This document shows, piece after piece, positions 16,462 through 26,176 of a stretch of 64,000 nucleotides of DNA (positions are counted from its first letter, which is position 1; each line of letters opens with the position of its first letter). The stretch is from Rhizobium sp. BT03 (GTDB lineage Bacteria > Pseudomonadota > Alphaproteobacteria > Rhizobiales > Rhizobiaceae), in contig NZ_CP125640.1 of the NCBI RefSeq assembly GCF_030053155.1, positions 2,551,001 through 2,615,000 on the forward strand, given 5' to 3'. The notes under the pieces were generated by a model that was given only the letters and a program-made list of their open reading frames with translations, ran no database searches and was not told the DNA's origin. Made by a program: the position numbers and the translations under genes.

Positions 16462-17877
16462 ATGGATGCAGGAAACAGCTTTCTTCATCCGGACCGGCTC
16501 TTTCCGGCCGACCCGGCAACACGGACCATTGCGCGCGACCTCTACGAGACGGTGCGCAATCTGCCGATCGTCAGCCCGCACGGGCATACCGAACCCGCCT
16601 GGTTCGCCGACGACAAGCCCTTCGAAGATGCGGCCTCGCTGCTGGTCATCCCCGATCACTATCTCTTCCGGATGCTGCACAGCGTCGGCGTTCCCTTGGA
16701 CGAGCTCGGCGTTCCCAGGCTCGACGGCAAGCCGGTGGCTGCGGGGCGGACGATCTGGCGAACCTTTGCCAAGCATTATCATCTCTTCCGCGGAACGCCG
16801 TCGAGCCTCTGGGTCGACCACGCCATGTCGGCCGTGCTCGGCTGCACCGAGCCGCTGACATCAGACAATGCCGATGCGCTCTACGACCATATCAATGCTC
16901 AGCTTGCCCTTCCCGAATTCCGCCCGCGGGCGCTGCATCAGCGATTCGGCATCGAAACGATCGCGACGACGGAGGGCGCGCTTGACCCGCTGACGCATCA
17001 TCAGAAGATGGCCGCCGACGGCTGGATCGGCAAGGTGCGCACCACCTACCGGCCGGACAGCGTCACCGATCCGGATGCGGTCGGCTTCCGCGATAATCTC
17101 ATCAAGTTCGGCGAGATCACCGGCGCTGACGTGACGCGCTGGGAGGGCCTGATCGAGGCGCACCGGCGCCGGCGCGCCTATTTCCGCCAGTTCGGCGCCA
17201 CCGCGACCGATCACGGCGTGCCCACAGCCTTCACCGCCGATCTGCCGCTTGCGGAAAAGCAGGCGCTGCTCGACAAGGCGCTGAGGGGGCCGCTGTCGGC
17301 TGCGGAGGCGGAACTCTTCCGCGGCCAGATGATGACCGAGATGGCCGGGCTTTCGGCCGAGGACGGCATGGTCATGCAGATCCATGCGGGGTCGCGGCGC
17401 AACACCGACAGCGGGCTGTTTGCGACGCGCGGCCCGAATATGGGCGCCGATATTCCGACCCGCACCGACTGGGTCGGCGGCCTCAATGCGCTGCTTTCCA
17501 GATACGGCCATGCGCCGGGGCTGCGGGTGCTGCTCTTCACCCTCGACGAGACGACCTATGCGCGCGAAATGGCGCCGATGGTCGGCCATTGGCCCTGCCT
17601 GATGATCGGCCCGCCCTGGTGGTTCCACGACAGCCCGCTCGGCATCCGCCGCTATCTCGACCAGGTGGTGGAAACGGCAGGCTTCGCCAATATGGCCGGT
17701 TTCAATGACGATACGCGGGCGCTGCTTTCGATCCCGGCGCGGCATGATGTCTGGCGCCGCGAAGTCTGCCGCTTCCTCGCCGGCCTTGCCGCCGAGCACC
17801 GGATTTCCGAGAGCGATGCCGCGATCGTGGCGGGCGAACTTTCCTATGGCAATGCGAAGAAGGCCTACAAGCTGTGA
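16462..17877 (+). CDS. uxaC: glucuronate isomerase
   Basis: The 471-residue protein is a uronate isomerase, which converts D-glucuronate to D-fructuronate or D-galacturonate to D-tagaturonate. It belongs to the amidohydrolase-like TIM barrels. Recognisable parts are LPIVSPHGHTEPAWFADDKP (HGHT metal site), SLWVDHAMSAVLG, AGLSAEDGMVMQIHAGSRRN and MIGPPWWFHDSPLGIRRY. A GGAGG SD lies before the ATG. It overlaps the next gene by four bases (GTGA), so the two are translationally coupled. No uxuA (mannonate dehydratase), which would complete the branch, lies nearby. Confidence 0.95.
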   Translation: MDAGNSFLHPDRLFPADPATRTIARDLYETVRNLPIVSPHGHTEPAWFADDKPFEDAASLLVIPDHYLFRMLHSVGVPLDELGVPRLDGKPVAAGRTIWRTFAKHYHLFRGTPSSLWVDHAMSAVLGCTEPLTSDNADALYDHINAQLALPEFRPRALHQRFGIETIATTEGALDPLTHHQKMAADGWIGKVRTTYRPDSVTDPDAVGFRDNLIKFGEITGADVTRWEGLIEAHRRRRAYFRQFGATATDHGVPTAFTADLPLAEKQALLDKALRGPLSAAEAELFRGQMMTEMAGLSAEDGMVMQIHAGSRRNTDSGLFATRGPNMGADIPTRTDWVGGLNALLSRYGHAPGLRVLLFTLDETTYAREMAPMVGHWPCLMIGPPWWFHDSPLGIRRYLDQVVETAGFANMAGFNDDTRALLSIPARHDVWRREVCRFLAGLAAEHRISESDAAIVAGELSYGNAKKAYKL

Positions 17878-19331
17878 GCGAACGACTGCAGACCCTTTCC
17901 GGCCTCGCCCCGACGGCGAAGCTTCCCGCCTATGACCGCAGCCGGCTGAAAAGCGGCATCCTGCATCTGGGTCCCGGCGCCTTTTTTCGCGCGCATTTCG
18001 CGCCGTTTACGGATGGCGCGCTCGCAGCCGACGGCGGCGACTGGGGTATCGAGGTGGCAAGCCTGCGCACCGCCGATGTCGCCGACAATCTGAGTGCCCA
18101 GAACGGGCTTTATACGACGTTGATCCGTGACACCTCGGGAACGACGGGCGAGGTGATCGGCTCGATCCTGAAGGCGCATGTGGCGCCGCGCGATCCGGCC
18201 GGCCTGCTGGCGCGGCTCGAAGATCCCGATATCCGCATCGTCAGCATGACGGTGACGGAAAAGGCCTATGGTTTCGATCCCGCAACCGGCGGCCTCGACC
18301 TCAAACATCCCGATATCGTCGCCGACCTCGCCAACCGGCATGCGCCGCGCGGCGTCATCGGCTATCTCGTCGAAGGCCTTGCGCGCCGGCGGCAGAAGGG
18401 CATCGCACCCTTTACGCCGCTCAGCTGCGACAACCTGCCGAGCAACGGCGCTGTTTTGAAACGCCTGGTGCTCGAATTCACCTCCCGTATCGATGCCGAT
18501 CTGCACCGCTGGATCGAAGCGAATGTGCCCTTCCCTTCGACGATGGTCGATCGCATCACGCCGGCCAGCACCGACGCGACCTACGCCGATGCCGAGCGGC
18601 TGACCGGCCGCACGGATATGGCGGCGATCGAGACCGAGCCCTTTACGCAATGGGTCATCGAAGACCATTTCGCCAATGGCCGGCCGGCCTGGGAAAAGGT
18701 GCGCGGCGCGCTGATGGTCGAAGACGTCTCGGCCTATGAGAAGATGAAGCTCCGGATGCTGAACGGCGCCCATTCGCTGCTCGCCTATCTCGGTTATATC
18801 GGCGGCTATGAATTCATCCGCGACGTGATGGACGATGCTGCCTTGGCAGCGCTTGCCTACCGCCATATGCATGCAGCGGCGAGAACGCTTGATCCCGTTC
18901 CCGGCATCGATCTCGACGACTATGCCAATGAATTGATAGCACGCTTTGCAAATAAGGCGATCGCCCATCGCACCTATCAGATCGCCATGGACGGCACCCA
19001 GAAACTGCCGCAGCGGCTGCTGGAACCGGCCTGCGAGGCGCTGGCGCATGGCGACCGGGCGGAGACCTATGCGATCGCCGTGGCGGCCTGGATGCGCTAT
19101 GCGATCGGCGAACACGGCAATGGCGAGCGCTTCGAGCTGCGCGATCCCCGGGCCGCGGAAATCGCGGCGCTGATCGCCGATGTCCCGCGCACCGGCCCGG
19201 CGATTTCGGCGGCTCTCTTCACCCTGCCCGGATTGTTCCCGGCGGCTTTGACCGGACACCGCGCCTGGGCGCAGGATGTCTCGGACAAGCTGGAGATTTT
19301 GATTCAGGACGACCGGCTGCCGTTGTTTTGA
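17874..19331 (+). CDS. uxuB: D-mannonate oxidoreductase (fructuronate reductase) family
   Basis: A 485-residue member of the long-chain mannitol dehydrogenase family, which reduces D-fructuronate to D-mannonate with NADH. The Rossmann-like start LHLGPGAFFRAHFAPF, the middle SCDNLPSNGAVLKRLVL and the catalytic signature KLRMLNGAHSLLAYLG (Lys, Asn and His spaced as in the family) are clear. It begins with GTG, overlapping uxaC by four bases, which links it to hexuronate use. By sequence alone it could also be a mannitol or tagaturonate dehydrogenase; the uxaC coupling favours UxuB. Confidence 0.87.
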   Translation: MSERLQTLSGLAPTAKLPAYDRSRLKSGILHLGPGAFFRAHFAPFTDGALAADGGDWGIEVASLRTADVADNLSAQNGLYTTLIRDTSGTTGEVIGSILKAHVAPRDPAGLLARLEDPDIRIVSMTVTEKAYGFDPATGGLDLKHPDIVADLANRHAPRGVIGYLVEGLARRRQKGIAPFTPLSCDNLPSNGAVLKRLVLEFTSRIDADLHRWIEANVPFPSTMVDRITPASTDATYADAERLTGRTDMAAIETEPFTQWVIEDHFANGRPAWEKVRGALMVEDVSAYEKMKLRMLNGAHSLLAYLGYIGGYEFIRDVMDDAALAALAYRHMHAAARTLDPVPGIDLDDYANELIARFANKAIAHRTYQIAMDGTQKLPQRLLEPACEALAHGDRAETYAIAVAAWMRYAIGEHGNGERFELRDPRAAEIAALIADVPRTGPAISAALFTLPGLFPAALTGHRAWAQDVSDKLEILIQDDRLPLF

Positions 19332-19350
19332 GATTTTCTGACCTAGGAAA

Positions 19351-19553
19351 GGGCGTGCCGTAGCCGTCCCCCTCTGCCCTGCCGGGCATCTCCCCCACAG
19401 GTGGGGAGATTGGCTGGGCTCGCTGGCTTCCCCAAACAACTGGCGTCACAGCCCGGTGAAACGACAGACGGATGCAAAGGTTTGGCCACTTGTAATCTCC
19501 CCACCCGTGGGGGAGATGCCCGGCAGGGCAGAGGGGGCGGCCACGGCGTGCCC
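19351..19553. repeat. large intergenic inverted repeat (rhizobial mosaic-type element)
   Basis: Two arms of about 60 bases face each other: 19351-19412 (beginning GGGCGTGCCGTAGCCGTCCC) and 19494-19553 (ending CGGCCACGGCGTGCCC). Both contain the complement pair CTCTGCCCTGCCGGGCATCTC and GAGATGCCCGGCAGGGCAGAG less one base each. Each arm's tip also holds a smaller hairpin (CCCCCACAGGTGGGG, CCCCACCCGTGGGGG). About 80 bases separate the arms. It resembles the intergenic mosaic elements described in Rhizobium. It lies between convergent uxuB and the flavoprotein gene, where it could act on both transcripts as a terminator. Confidence 0.8.
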
Positions 19554-19602
19554 TCTCATCGGTACCCTCGGAGTGCTCGAGCACACAAAGAAATTCGACC
19601 CA

Positions 19603-22053
19603 TCACGTCTTCACCCGCGCCATATCGGGATCGTAGAGCGGTGCCAGCGACACCTTGCAGGGGATGCGTTCCCTGGCGACGTCGAGCTCATAAGTGCCGG
19701 AGAGGACGAAATCCTCCGTGACGCCATCGGCATTGCGGACATAACCGTAGCCGATCGGTTTGCCCAGCGTGTAGCCGAAGCCGCCACTCGACAGCCAGCC
19801 GACGCGTTTGCCGTCGCGATAGATGGTTTCGCGGCCGAGCAGCACGATATCGGGATCGTCGGGAACGAAGCAGGCGAGGCGCTTCTTCACTCCCTCTTTA
19901 AGCTGGCGCTCGATCGCCTCGCGGCCGCGGAAGGGAATGTTCTTTTTGATCTTCACCGCCCAGCCGAGGCCGGCTTCAACAGGCGTGTGGTCGGGGCCGA
20001 TATCGGAGCCCCAGGCGCGATAGCCTTTCTCCAGCCGGCAGCTCTCGATGGCGCGGTAGCCGGCATTGACGAGGCCGAATTCGCCGCCTGATGCCATCAA
20101 CACGTCATAGACCGTGGTCGCGTATTCGATGGGAATATGCAGTTCGTAGCCAAGCTCGCCGACATAGGTGATCCGCAACGCCCGCACCGGGCAGCCCGAT
20201 ATGCCGATGGTTCTGACCTGGCCGAAGGGGAAAGCGGCGTTCGACACGTCGCTGCCGGTCACCTTTTCCAGCACCGCGCGTGCATTCGGTCCCATCAGCG
20301 ACAACACGGAGTAGGCTGAGGTGACGTCGACCAGCTCGGCATGCATCTCCGCCGGAATATTGCGGGCGATCCAGTTGAAATCATGGGTGGCGAAACCGGT
20401 GCCGGTGACGATGTAATATTCGTTCTCGGCGACGCGGGCGACGGTCAGATCGCATTCGATGCCGCCCTTGTCGTTCAGCATCTGCGTGTAGATGAGCGAT
20501 CCCACGGGTCTTGCGACATCGTTGGCGGCGATCCAGGAGAGGGCCGCCTCGGCATCCCTGCCCTTCAGCACGAATTTGGCGAAGGAGGTCTGATCGAAGA
20601 TGACGGCCGCCTCGCGCACCGCCCTGTGCTCGCGGCCGACGGCCTCGAACCAGTTCTGCCTGGAATAGCTGTAGATATCCCTAGGCTCCTCGTTAGCGAA
20701 GAGATCGGCAAACCAGTTCGGCCGCTCCCAGCCGAGCTTTTCGCCGAAACAGGCGCCCTGCGCTTTCAGCCGGTCGTAGAGCGGCGATTTGCGGCAGGGG
20801 CGGCCGCTCGCATGCTCCTCGAACGGCCAGGCCATGGTGTAGTGCTTGCCATAGGCTTCGAGCGTACGGGTGCGCACCCAGTCGGTATCGAAGTGGGGGC
20901 GGCCGAAACGGCGGATGTCGACCGGCCAGAGATCATAGGGCGGCTCGCCCTTCGTCACCCATTCGGCAAGCGCCATGCCGGCGCCGCCGGCCGAGGCGAT
21001 GCCGAAGGCGTTGAAGCCGGCGCCGACGAAGAAGTTCTTCAGATCCGGCGCCTCGCCGAGAATGAAGTTACCGTCCGGCGTAAAACTTTCCGGGCCGTTC
21101 AACAGCTGCTTGACGCCGACATTCTCAAGCGCCGGAACGCGGCCGAGCGCCTGTTCCATGATCTGCTCGAAATGGTCGAAATTGCTGTCGAGCAGCGTGT
21201 AGTGGAAACCTTCGGGGATGCCGTTTTGCGCCCAGGGAATGGGGTTCGGCTCGTAACCGCCCATGACGATGCCGCCGACCTCTTCCTTGTAATAGGTCAG
21301 GCGATCGGGATCGCGCAGCGTCGGCAGGTTGGAGGGCACGCCGAAGGATTCGGTGATGATATATTGATGTTCGACGGAGACCAGCGGCACGTTGACGCCG
21401 AAGCGCTGGCCAAAGGCGCGCGTCCATTGGCCGGCGCAGACGACGACGCGCTCGCATTCGATACGGCCCTCAGCGGTAACGACGGCGCGGATTCTTCCCT
21501 TGTCGATTTCGAGATCGAGAACCTCGGTATCCTCGAAGATCGAAACACCCGACAGGCGGGCGCCCTTCGCCAGCGCCTGGGTGATGTCGGAGGGATTGGC
21601 CTGGCCGTCTGTGGGAAGAAAGGCGGCGCCGACGAGATCGTCAGTTGTCATCAGCGGCCAGAGATCGAAGGCTTCCTGCGGCGTCAGCAATTGCATTTCG
21701 AGGCCGAAGGACTGCGCCGTGGTCGCCTGGCGCTTGACCTCGGTCCAGCGCTCCTCGTTGCAGGCAAGGCGCAGGCCGCCATTCATCTTCCAGCCGGTGC
21801 CGAGGCCGGTTTCCTCTTCCAGCCGCTTGTAGAGATCGACGGAATAGCCGAGCAGCTGGGTGATATTGGCGCTGCTGCGCAGCTGGCCGACGAGGCCGGC
21901 GGCATGGAAGGTGGTGCCCGAAGTCAGCTTCTTGCGCTCCAACAGGACGGTATCGGTCCAGCCGAGCTTGCCGAGATGATAGGCTGTCGAGCAGCCGATG
22001 ATACCGCCGCCGATGACCACGGCTTTCGCCGTCTTCGGTAATTGTCTCGTCAT
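19603..22053 (-). CDS. FAD-dependent dimethylglycine/sarcosine dehydrogenase-like protein with GcvT domain
   Basis: An 816-residue flavoprotein. Residues 10-390 are a DAO-type FAD domain (VVIGGGIIGCSTAYHLGKLG; covalent-FAD-type SGTTFHAAGLVG; GAGFNAFGIASAGGAG). Residues 425-800 are the GcvT-type tetrahydrofolate-binding half (IFDQTSFAKFVLKG, YVGELGYELHIP, GWLSSGGFGYTLGKPIGYGY). This order is typical of dimethylglycine and sarcosine dehydrogenases, which demethylate N-methyl glycines and pass the carbon to folate. The next gene on the same strand, a choline-kinase-like phosphotransferase, abuts its start. That suggests a role in breakdown of a methylated amine, but the substrate is not readable. 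Confidence 0.88.
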   Translation of the reverse strand: MTRQLPKTAKAVVIGGGIIGCSTAYHLGKLGWTDTVLLERKKLTSGTTFHAAGLVGQLRSSANITQLLGYSVDLYKRLEEETGLGTGWKMNGGLRLACNEERWTEVKRQATTAQSFGLEMQLLTPQEAFDLWPLMTTDDLVGAAFLPTDGQANPSDITQALAKGARLSGVSIFEDTEVLDLEIDKGRIRAVVTAEGRIECERVVVCAGQWTRAFGQRFGVNVPLVSVEHQYIITESFGVPSNLPTLRDPDRLTYYKEEVGGIVMGGYEPNPIPWAQNGIPEGFHYTLLDSNFDHFEQIMEQALGRVPALENVGVKQLLNGPESFTPDGNFILGEAPDLKNFFVGAGFNAFGIASAGGAGMALAEWVTKGEPPYDLWPVDIRRFGRPHFDTDWVRTRTLEAYGKHYTMAWPFEEHASGRPCRKSPLYDRLKAQGACFGEKLGWERPNWFADLFANEEPRDIYSYSRQNWFEAVGREHRAVREAAVIFDQTSFAKFVLKGRDAEAALSWIAANDVARPVGSLIYTQMLNDKGGIECDLTVARVAENEYYIVTGTGFATHDFNWIARNIPAEMHAELVDVTSAYSVLSLMGPNARAVLEKVTGSDVSNAAFPFGQVRTIGISGCPVRALRITYVGELGYELHIPIEYATTVYDVLMASGGEFGLVNAGYRAIESCRLEKGYRAWGSDIGPDHTPVEAGLGWAVKIKKNIPFRGREAIERQLKEGVKKRLACFVPDDPDIVLLGRETIYRDGKRVGWLSSGGFGYTLGKPIGYGYVRNADGVTEDFVLSGTYELDVARERIPCKVSLAPLYDPDMARVKT

Positions 22054-22929
22054 TTATCGATCCTGTTCAAAGGCTTGATAGGCGCGCTCGAAACGCGCGA
22101 GATTTTCGGCCGTGTAGGCGGCATAATCGAAGTCGATGGTGGAATGGATTTCCGAAATCATGCTCCAGAGCGTCTCGCGCAGCAGCGAGGCGCATTTCAT
22201 CGCGCTATAGCGGCGGCTGAGATCCGATGTCAGCGGCCGGTCGAAATAGGCCTCCAGCATCATCCGCTCGGCCGCTTCAGAGAACTCGTTGTTGGAGGCC
22301 AGTCCGCCGAGATCGAACAGCGGGGTGTTGAATCCGGCATAATCCCAGTCGATCAGCCAGAGCCGCTTGCCGTCGTCGAGAAAATTGGCGGCCAGCAGGT
22401 CGTTGTGGCCGAAGGCGATCTCGAACGGCCCTGCCGCTTGTTCCAGCGTCTCGGCCCCGCCCAGCAGCGCCGGCAGCAGCGGCAGATAGGGGCTGCCCGA
22501 CTCCTTCAGGCTGGCGGCGTAGTCGCGGATGACGTGGAAGACCCAGAAGATCATCGCCTGGCCGCGGAAATGCCGGGCGATGTCGTGATGGCAGGCGCGG
22601 ATGAGCGGAACGATCCGGGCGAGCATATCCGGTGTCCTTACGTCCTCCGGCGACAGCGCCCTCGCCTCGATATAATCGAGCACCAGCACGCCGGGCGAAT
22701 GGTGGATGACAGCAGGCGACAGGCCGGCGGCATGCGCCGCGCGGCTTGCGGCAAGCTCGTTCTGGCGGCTGATGTGATGGATCGGAATATCGGTGCCGAG
22801 TCTGACCACGCAGCGCGCGACGGCATCGCTGACCAGATAGTTCCGGTTGGTGATGCCGCCCGAGATCGGCGAGATTTCGATCGGGCCCCGCCAAATGCCG
22901 AGCGCATGAATCCTATCTTCAGGCGTCAT
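22054..22929 (-). CDS. choline/ethanolamine kinase-like phosphotransferase
   Basis: A 291-residue protein of the APH/choline kinase superfamily. The N-lobe has GGITNRNYLV (glycine-rich loop), the catalytic loop is FGHNDLLAANFL (Asp base and Asn), and the metal-binding motif is LIDWDYAGFNTPLFDLG. The family moves the gamma-phosphate of ATP to choline or a similar alcohol. Its stop lies directly next to the flavoprotein start (22053), so the two are one transcription unit with the kinase upstream. The pairing with a dimethylglycine-dehydrogenase-like enzyme suggests methylated-amine metabolism; the true acceptor could be different. Confidence 0.85.
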   Translation of the reverse strand: MTPEDRIHALGIWRGPIEISPISGGITNRNYLVSDAVARCVVRLGTDIPIHHISRQNELAASRAAHAAGLSPAVIHHSPGVLVLDYIEARALSPEDVRTPDMLARIVPLIRACHHDIARHFRGQAMIFWVFHVIRDYAASLKESGSPYLPLLPALLGGAETLEQAAGPFEIAFGHNDLLAANFLDDGKRLWLIDWDYAGFNTPLFDLGGLASNNEFSEAAERMMLEAYFDRPLTSDLSRRYSAMKCASLLRETLWSMISEIHSTIDFDYAAYTAENLARFERAYQAFEQDR

Positions 22930-22942
22930 GCATCATCCCCCG

Positions 22943-23025
22943 GAGCATGATACCGAAAAGTGTGCGCGGTTTTCGGACGACATCATGCTCTAACTATTTA
23001 AGCTAGAACAGGATTCTTCCTGTTC
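22943..23025. repeat. double hairpin intergenic repeat
   Basis: The first hairpin has an outer stem GAGCATGAT/ATCATGCTC and an inner stem CCGAAAA/TTTTCGG, with a CGACATCATGCTC segment that is widespread in Rhizobium genomes. The second, 15 bases on, is GAACAGGA/TCCTGTTC around TTCT (23006-23025). Together they look like one unit of a rhizobial repeat family placed between the ABC ATPase gene end and the phosphotransferase start. Confidence 0.7.
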
Positions 23026-23082
23026 CAGCGGCCCCTTCTCGAAATGATGGGGCAGAGCAGGATCGGCTGTCAAGCAGGGCGG

Positions 23083-24159
<1,077 letters not shown>

Positions 24160-24191
24160 CGTCTCAAAACCCCTCTCGTTTCATTTACCGG

Positions 24192-25265
24192 TTACTTCGT
24201 TCTTGCGCGCCAATCGGCGTATTTCGGACTGTCCGGGCCGACCGGCAACGGCACTTCGGCGCCGCTGTCGGAGGACTGGTAGATGGCGGTCACGAGTTCC
24301 AGTGCCCGGCGGGCATCCACCGTCGTCACCGGCAGCGGCCCCTGGCCGCTAAGGAAGGCGTGGAACTGGCCCATCTGGGTGGTAAACCTGGGGGCGACCG
24401 GCTGCCAATCGCTGACCACCCGGTCGATCTTCTCCCTGATGTCGTCATTGGCGGCGATGATCTTCCAGGGGTCCTTGCCCGGCGTATAGGGCTCATGGCT
24501 GCTTTCGAAGGTGACATTCTCGAAGTGCAGCCTCAGCCGGCTCAACTGTTCCTGCGATCCCAGCGTGCAGGACAGCGAGACGAAGGCGCCGCTTTCCATC
24601 AGCAGGCTGGCGGAGGCGCAATCCTCGACCTCGATATCGTTGACGCGGGTGGCGACGCGGCCGAAGACCCTTGCCGCCGGGCCCATCAGATGCATCATCA
24701 TGTCGTGAAGATGCAGCGCATGGGTGACGAGCACGCCGCCGAGTTCGGTGGCCCATTTGCCGCGCCAGGGCACGGCGTAATATTCCGGTTTGCGCAGCCA
24801 GAAGGTTTCGACCGAGGCCGTATAGGCTTTGCCGGCAATACCGGCGTCGATGATCCGCTTGGCCTTCTGGATGCCGTCGCCGTAGCGATACTGGAAGATC
24901 GGCATCAGCACGCCTTTGGCGGCTTTCTCCGCTGCCATGATCGTATCGACGGCGGCAAGCGAGCCGGTCAGCGGCTTTTCGCAAACGACATGCTTGCCGG
25001 CGGCGAGCGCTGCGACCACCTGCTCCAGATGGACGCCGGGAGGCGTGCAGATATCGATGATGTCGATCGTGTCGTCGGCGAGCAGCTCCGCAAAGGAGGT
25101 GGTGCGCCGTTCGATGCCGAACTCATCGCCGACCGCGGCCAGACGCTCCTCATTCAGGTCGCAGATCGCCACGACCTTGAACTTGTCGGCATGCGGCAGA
25201 TAGCCCTCGACGATATGCGAACGGCCGATGCCGCAGCCGACGATCGCGACGGTCTTGATGCTCAT
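24192..25265 (-). CDS. Gfo/Idh/MocA family oxidoreductase
   Basis: A 357-residue NAD(P)-dependent dehydrogenase. The Rossmann fold opens with VAIVGCGIGRSHIVEGYL and the family motif around the catalytic lysine is HVVCEKPLTGSLAAVDTIM (EKP). The C-terminal half is the mixed beta-sheet substrate domain. Such enzymes oxidise or reduce sugars and cyclitols at a ring carbon. Start choice: ATG at 25265 (MSIKTVAI) is usual for the family; an ATG 15 bases upstream is possible. It is embedded in the importer operon between the ATPase and a permease gene, so it should act on the imported sugar. Confidence 0.9.
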   Translation of the reverse strand: MSIKTVAIVGCGIGRSHIVEGYLPHADKFKVVAICDLNEERLAAVGDEFGIERRTTSFAELLADDTIDIIDICTPPGVHLEQVVAALAAGKHVVCEKPLTGSLAAVDTIMAAEKAAKGVLMPIFQYRYGDGIQKAKRIIDAGIAGKAYTASVETFWLRKPEYYAVPWRGKWATELGGVLVTHALHLHDMMMHLMGPAARVFGRVATRVNDIEVEDCASASLLMESGAFVSLSCTLGSQEQLSRLRLHFENVTFESSHEPYTPGKDPWKIIAANDDIREKIDRVVSDWQPVAPRFTTQMGQFHAFLSGQGPLPVTTVDARRALELVTAIYQSSDSGAEVPLPVGPDSPKYADWRARTK

Positions 25266-25288
25266 GTCGCTTTTTCCCATTGCCGCCA

Positions 25289-26176
25289 TCAGCGCTTCAT
25301 GCCCGTCGTGGCGATGCCCTCTATCAGCAGGCGCTGGAAGAACAGGAAGAAGAAGAACACTGGCACGAGCGTCAGCGTCGACATGGCGAACAAGCCGCCC
25401 CAATCCGATGCGCTGGTGGAATCCACGAAGGTGCGCAGGCCGAGCTGGATCGTATAGGTGTTCATATCGTTCAGGTAGATCAGCGGACCGAAGAAATCGT
25501 CCCAGGTCCAGATGAAGGAGAAGATGGCGGCCGTCGCCAAGACCGGCAGCGACAGCGGCAGCATGATCTTCCAGTAGATGCGCCAGGCGCTGCAGCCGTC
25601 CATCATGGCGGCTTCGTCGAGTTCGCGCGGGATGCCGCGGAAGAACTGCACCATCAGGAAGATGAAGAAGGCGTCGCTTGCCAGGAACTTCGGCACGACG
25701 AGCGGCAGGATGGTGTTGACCCAGCCGAGGTTGAGGAAGAGCACATATTGCGGGATCAGCGTCACGTGATAGGGGATCATCAGCGTGCCGAGCATGATCG
25801 CGAACCAGAAATTGCGGCCGGCAAAACGCAGCCGGGCAAAGGCGAAGGCCGTCAGCGAACAGGCGATGACATTGCCGGTCACGACAAGCAGCGAAATGAC
25901 CAGCGAATTCCAGAAGAACCGGCCGAAGCTGACATCGAGGCCGACCCAGCCACGCGCATAGGAGGAGAAATCGATCGACGACGGAATGAGCGAGGTCGAT
26001 GAGAAGATCTCGGTCTCCGGCCTGACCGATGCCGAAACCATCCACAACAGCGGATAGACCATCAGCAGCGATGCGGCGATCAGCAGGGCGTGGATGATGA
26101 GCGACGCCGGCAGGCTCCGTTTGGTGATATCCGATGGCGGCCTGGCCGCGGTGACGGAAGCGGTCATCTCAGTCAT
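25289..26176 (-). CDS. carbohydrate ABC transporter permease (MalG family)
   Basis: A 295-residue inner-membrane protein with about six transmembrane helices, beginning IHALLIAASLLMVYPLLWMV. The EAA loop that contacts the ATPase is present (ELDEAAMMDGCSAWRIYWK). It overlaps the neighbouring permease by eight bases, in the usual order for a CUT1 transporter. It forms the membrane channel together with the upstream MalF-type partner. Confidence 0.95.
   Translation of the reverse strand: MTEMTASVTAARPPSDITKRSLPASLIIHALLIAASLLMVYPLLWMVSASVRPETEIFSSTSLIPSSIDFSSYARGWVGLDVSFGRFFWNSLVISLLVVTGNVIACSLTAFAFARLRFAGRNFWFAIMLGTLMIPYHVTLIPQYVLFLNLGWVNTILPLVVPKFLASDAFFIFLMVQFFRGIPRELDEAAMMDGCSAWRIYWKIMLPLSLPVLATAAIFSFIWTWDDFFGPLIYLNDMNTYTIQLGLRTFVDSTSASDWGGLFAMSTLTLVPVFFFFLFFQRLLIEGIATTGMKR

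Noticed and set aside
20341..22041. 566-codon plus-strand frame opposite the flavoprotein gene
   Set aside because: The minus-strand FAD/GcvT protein is clear by motifs; the plus frame is its shadow.
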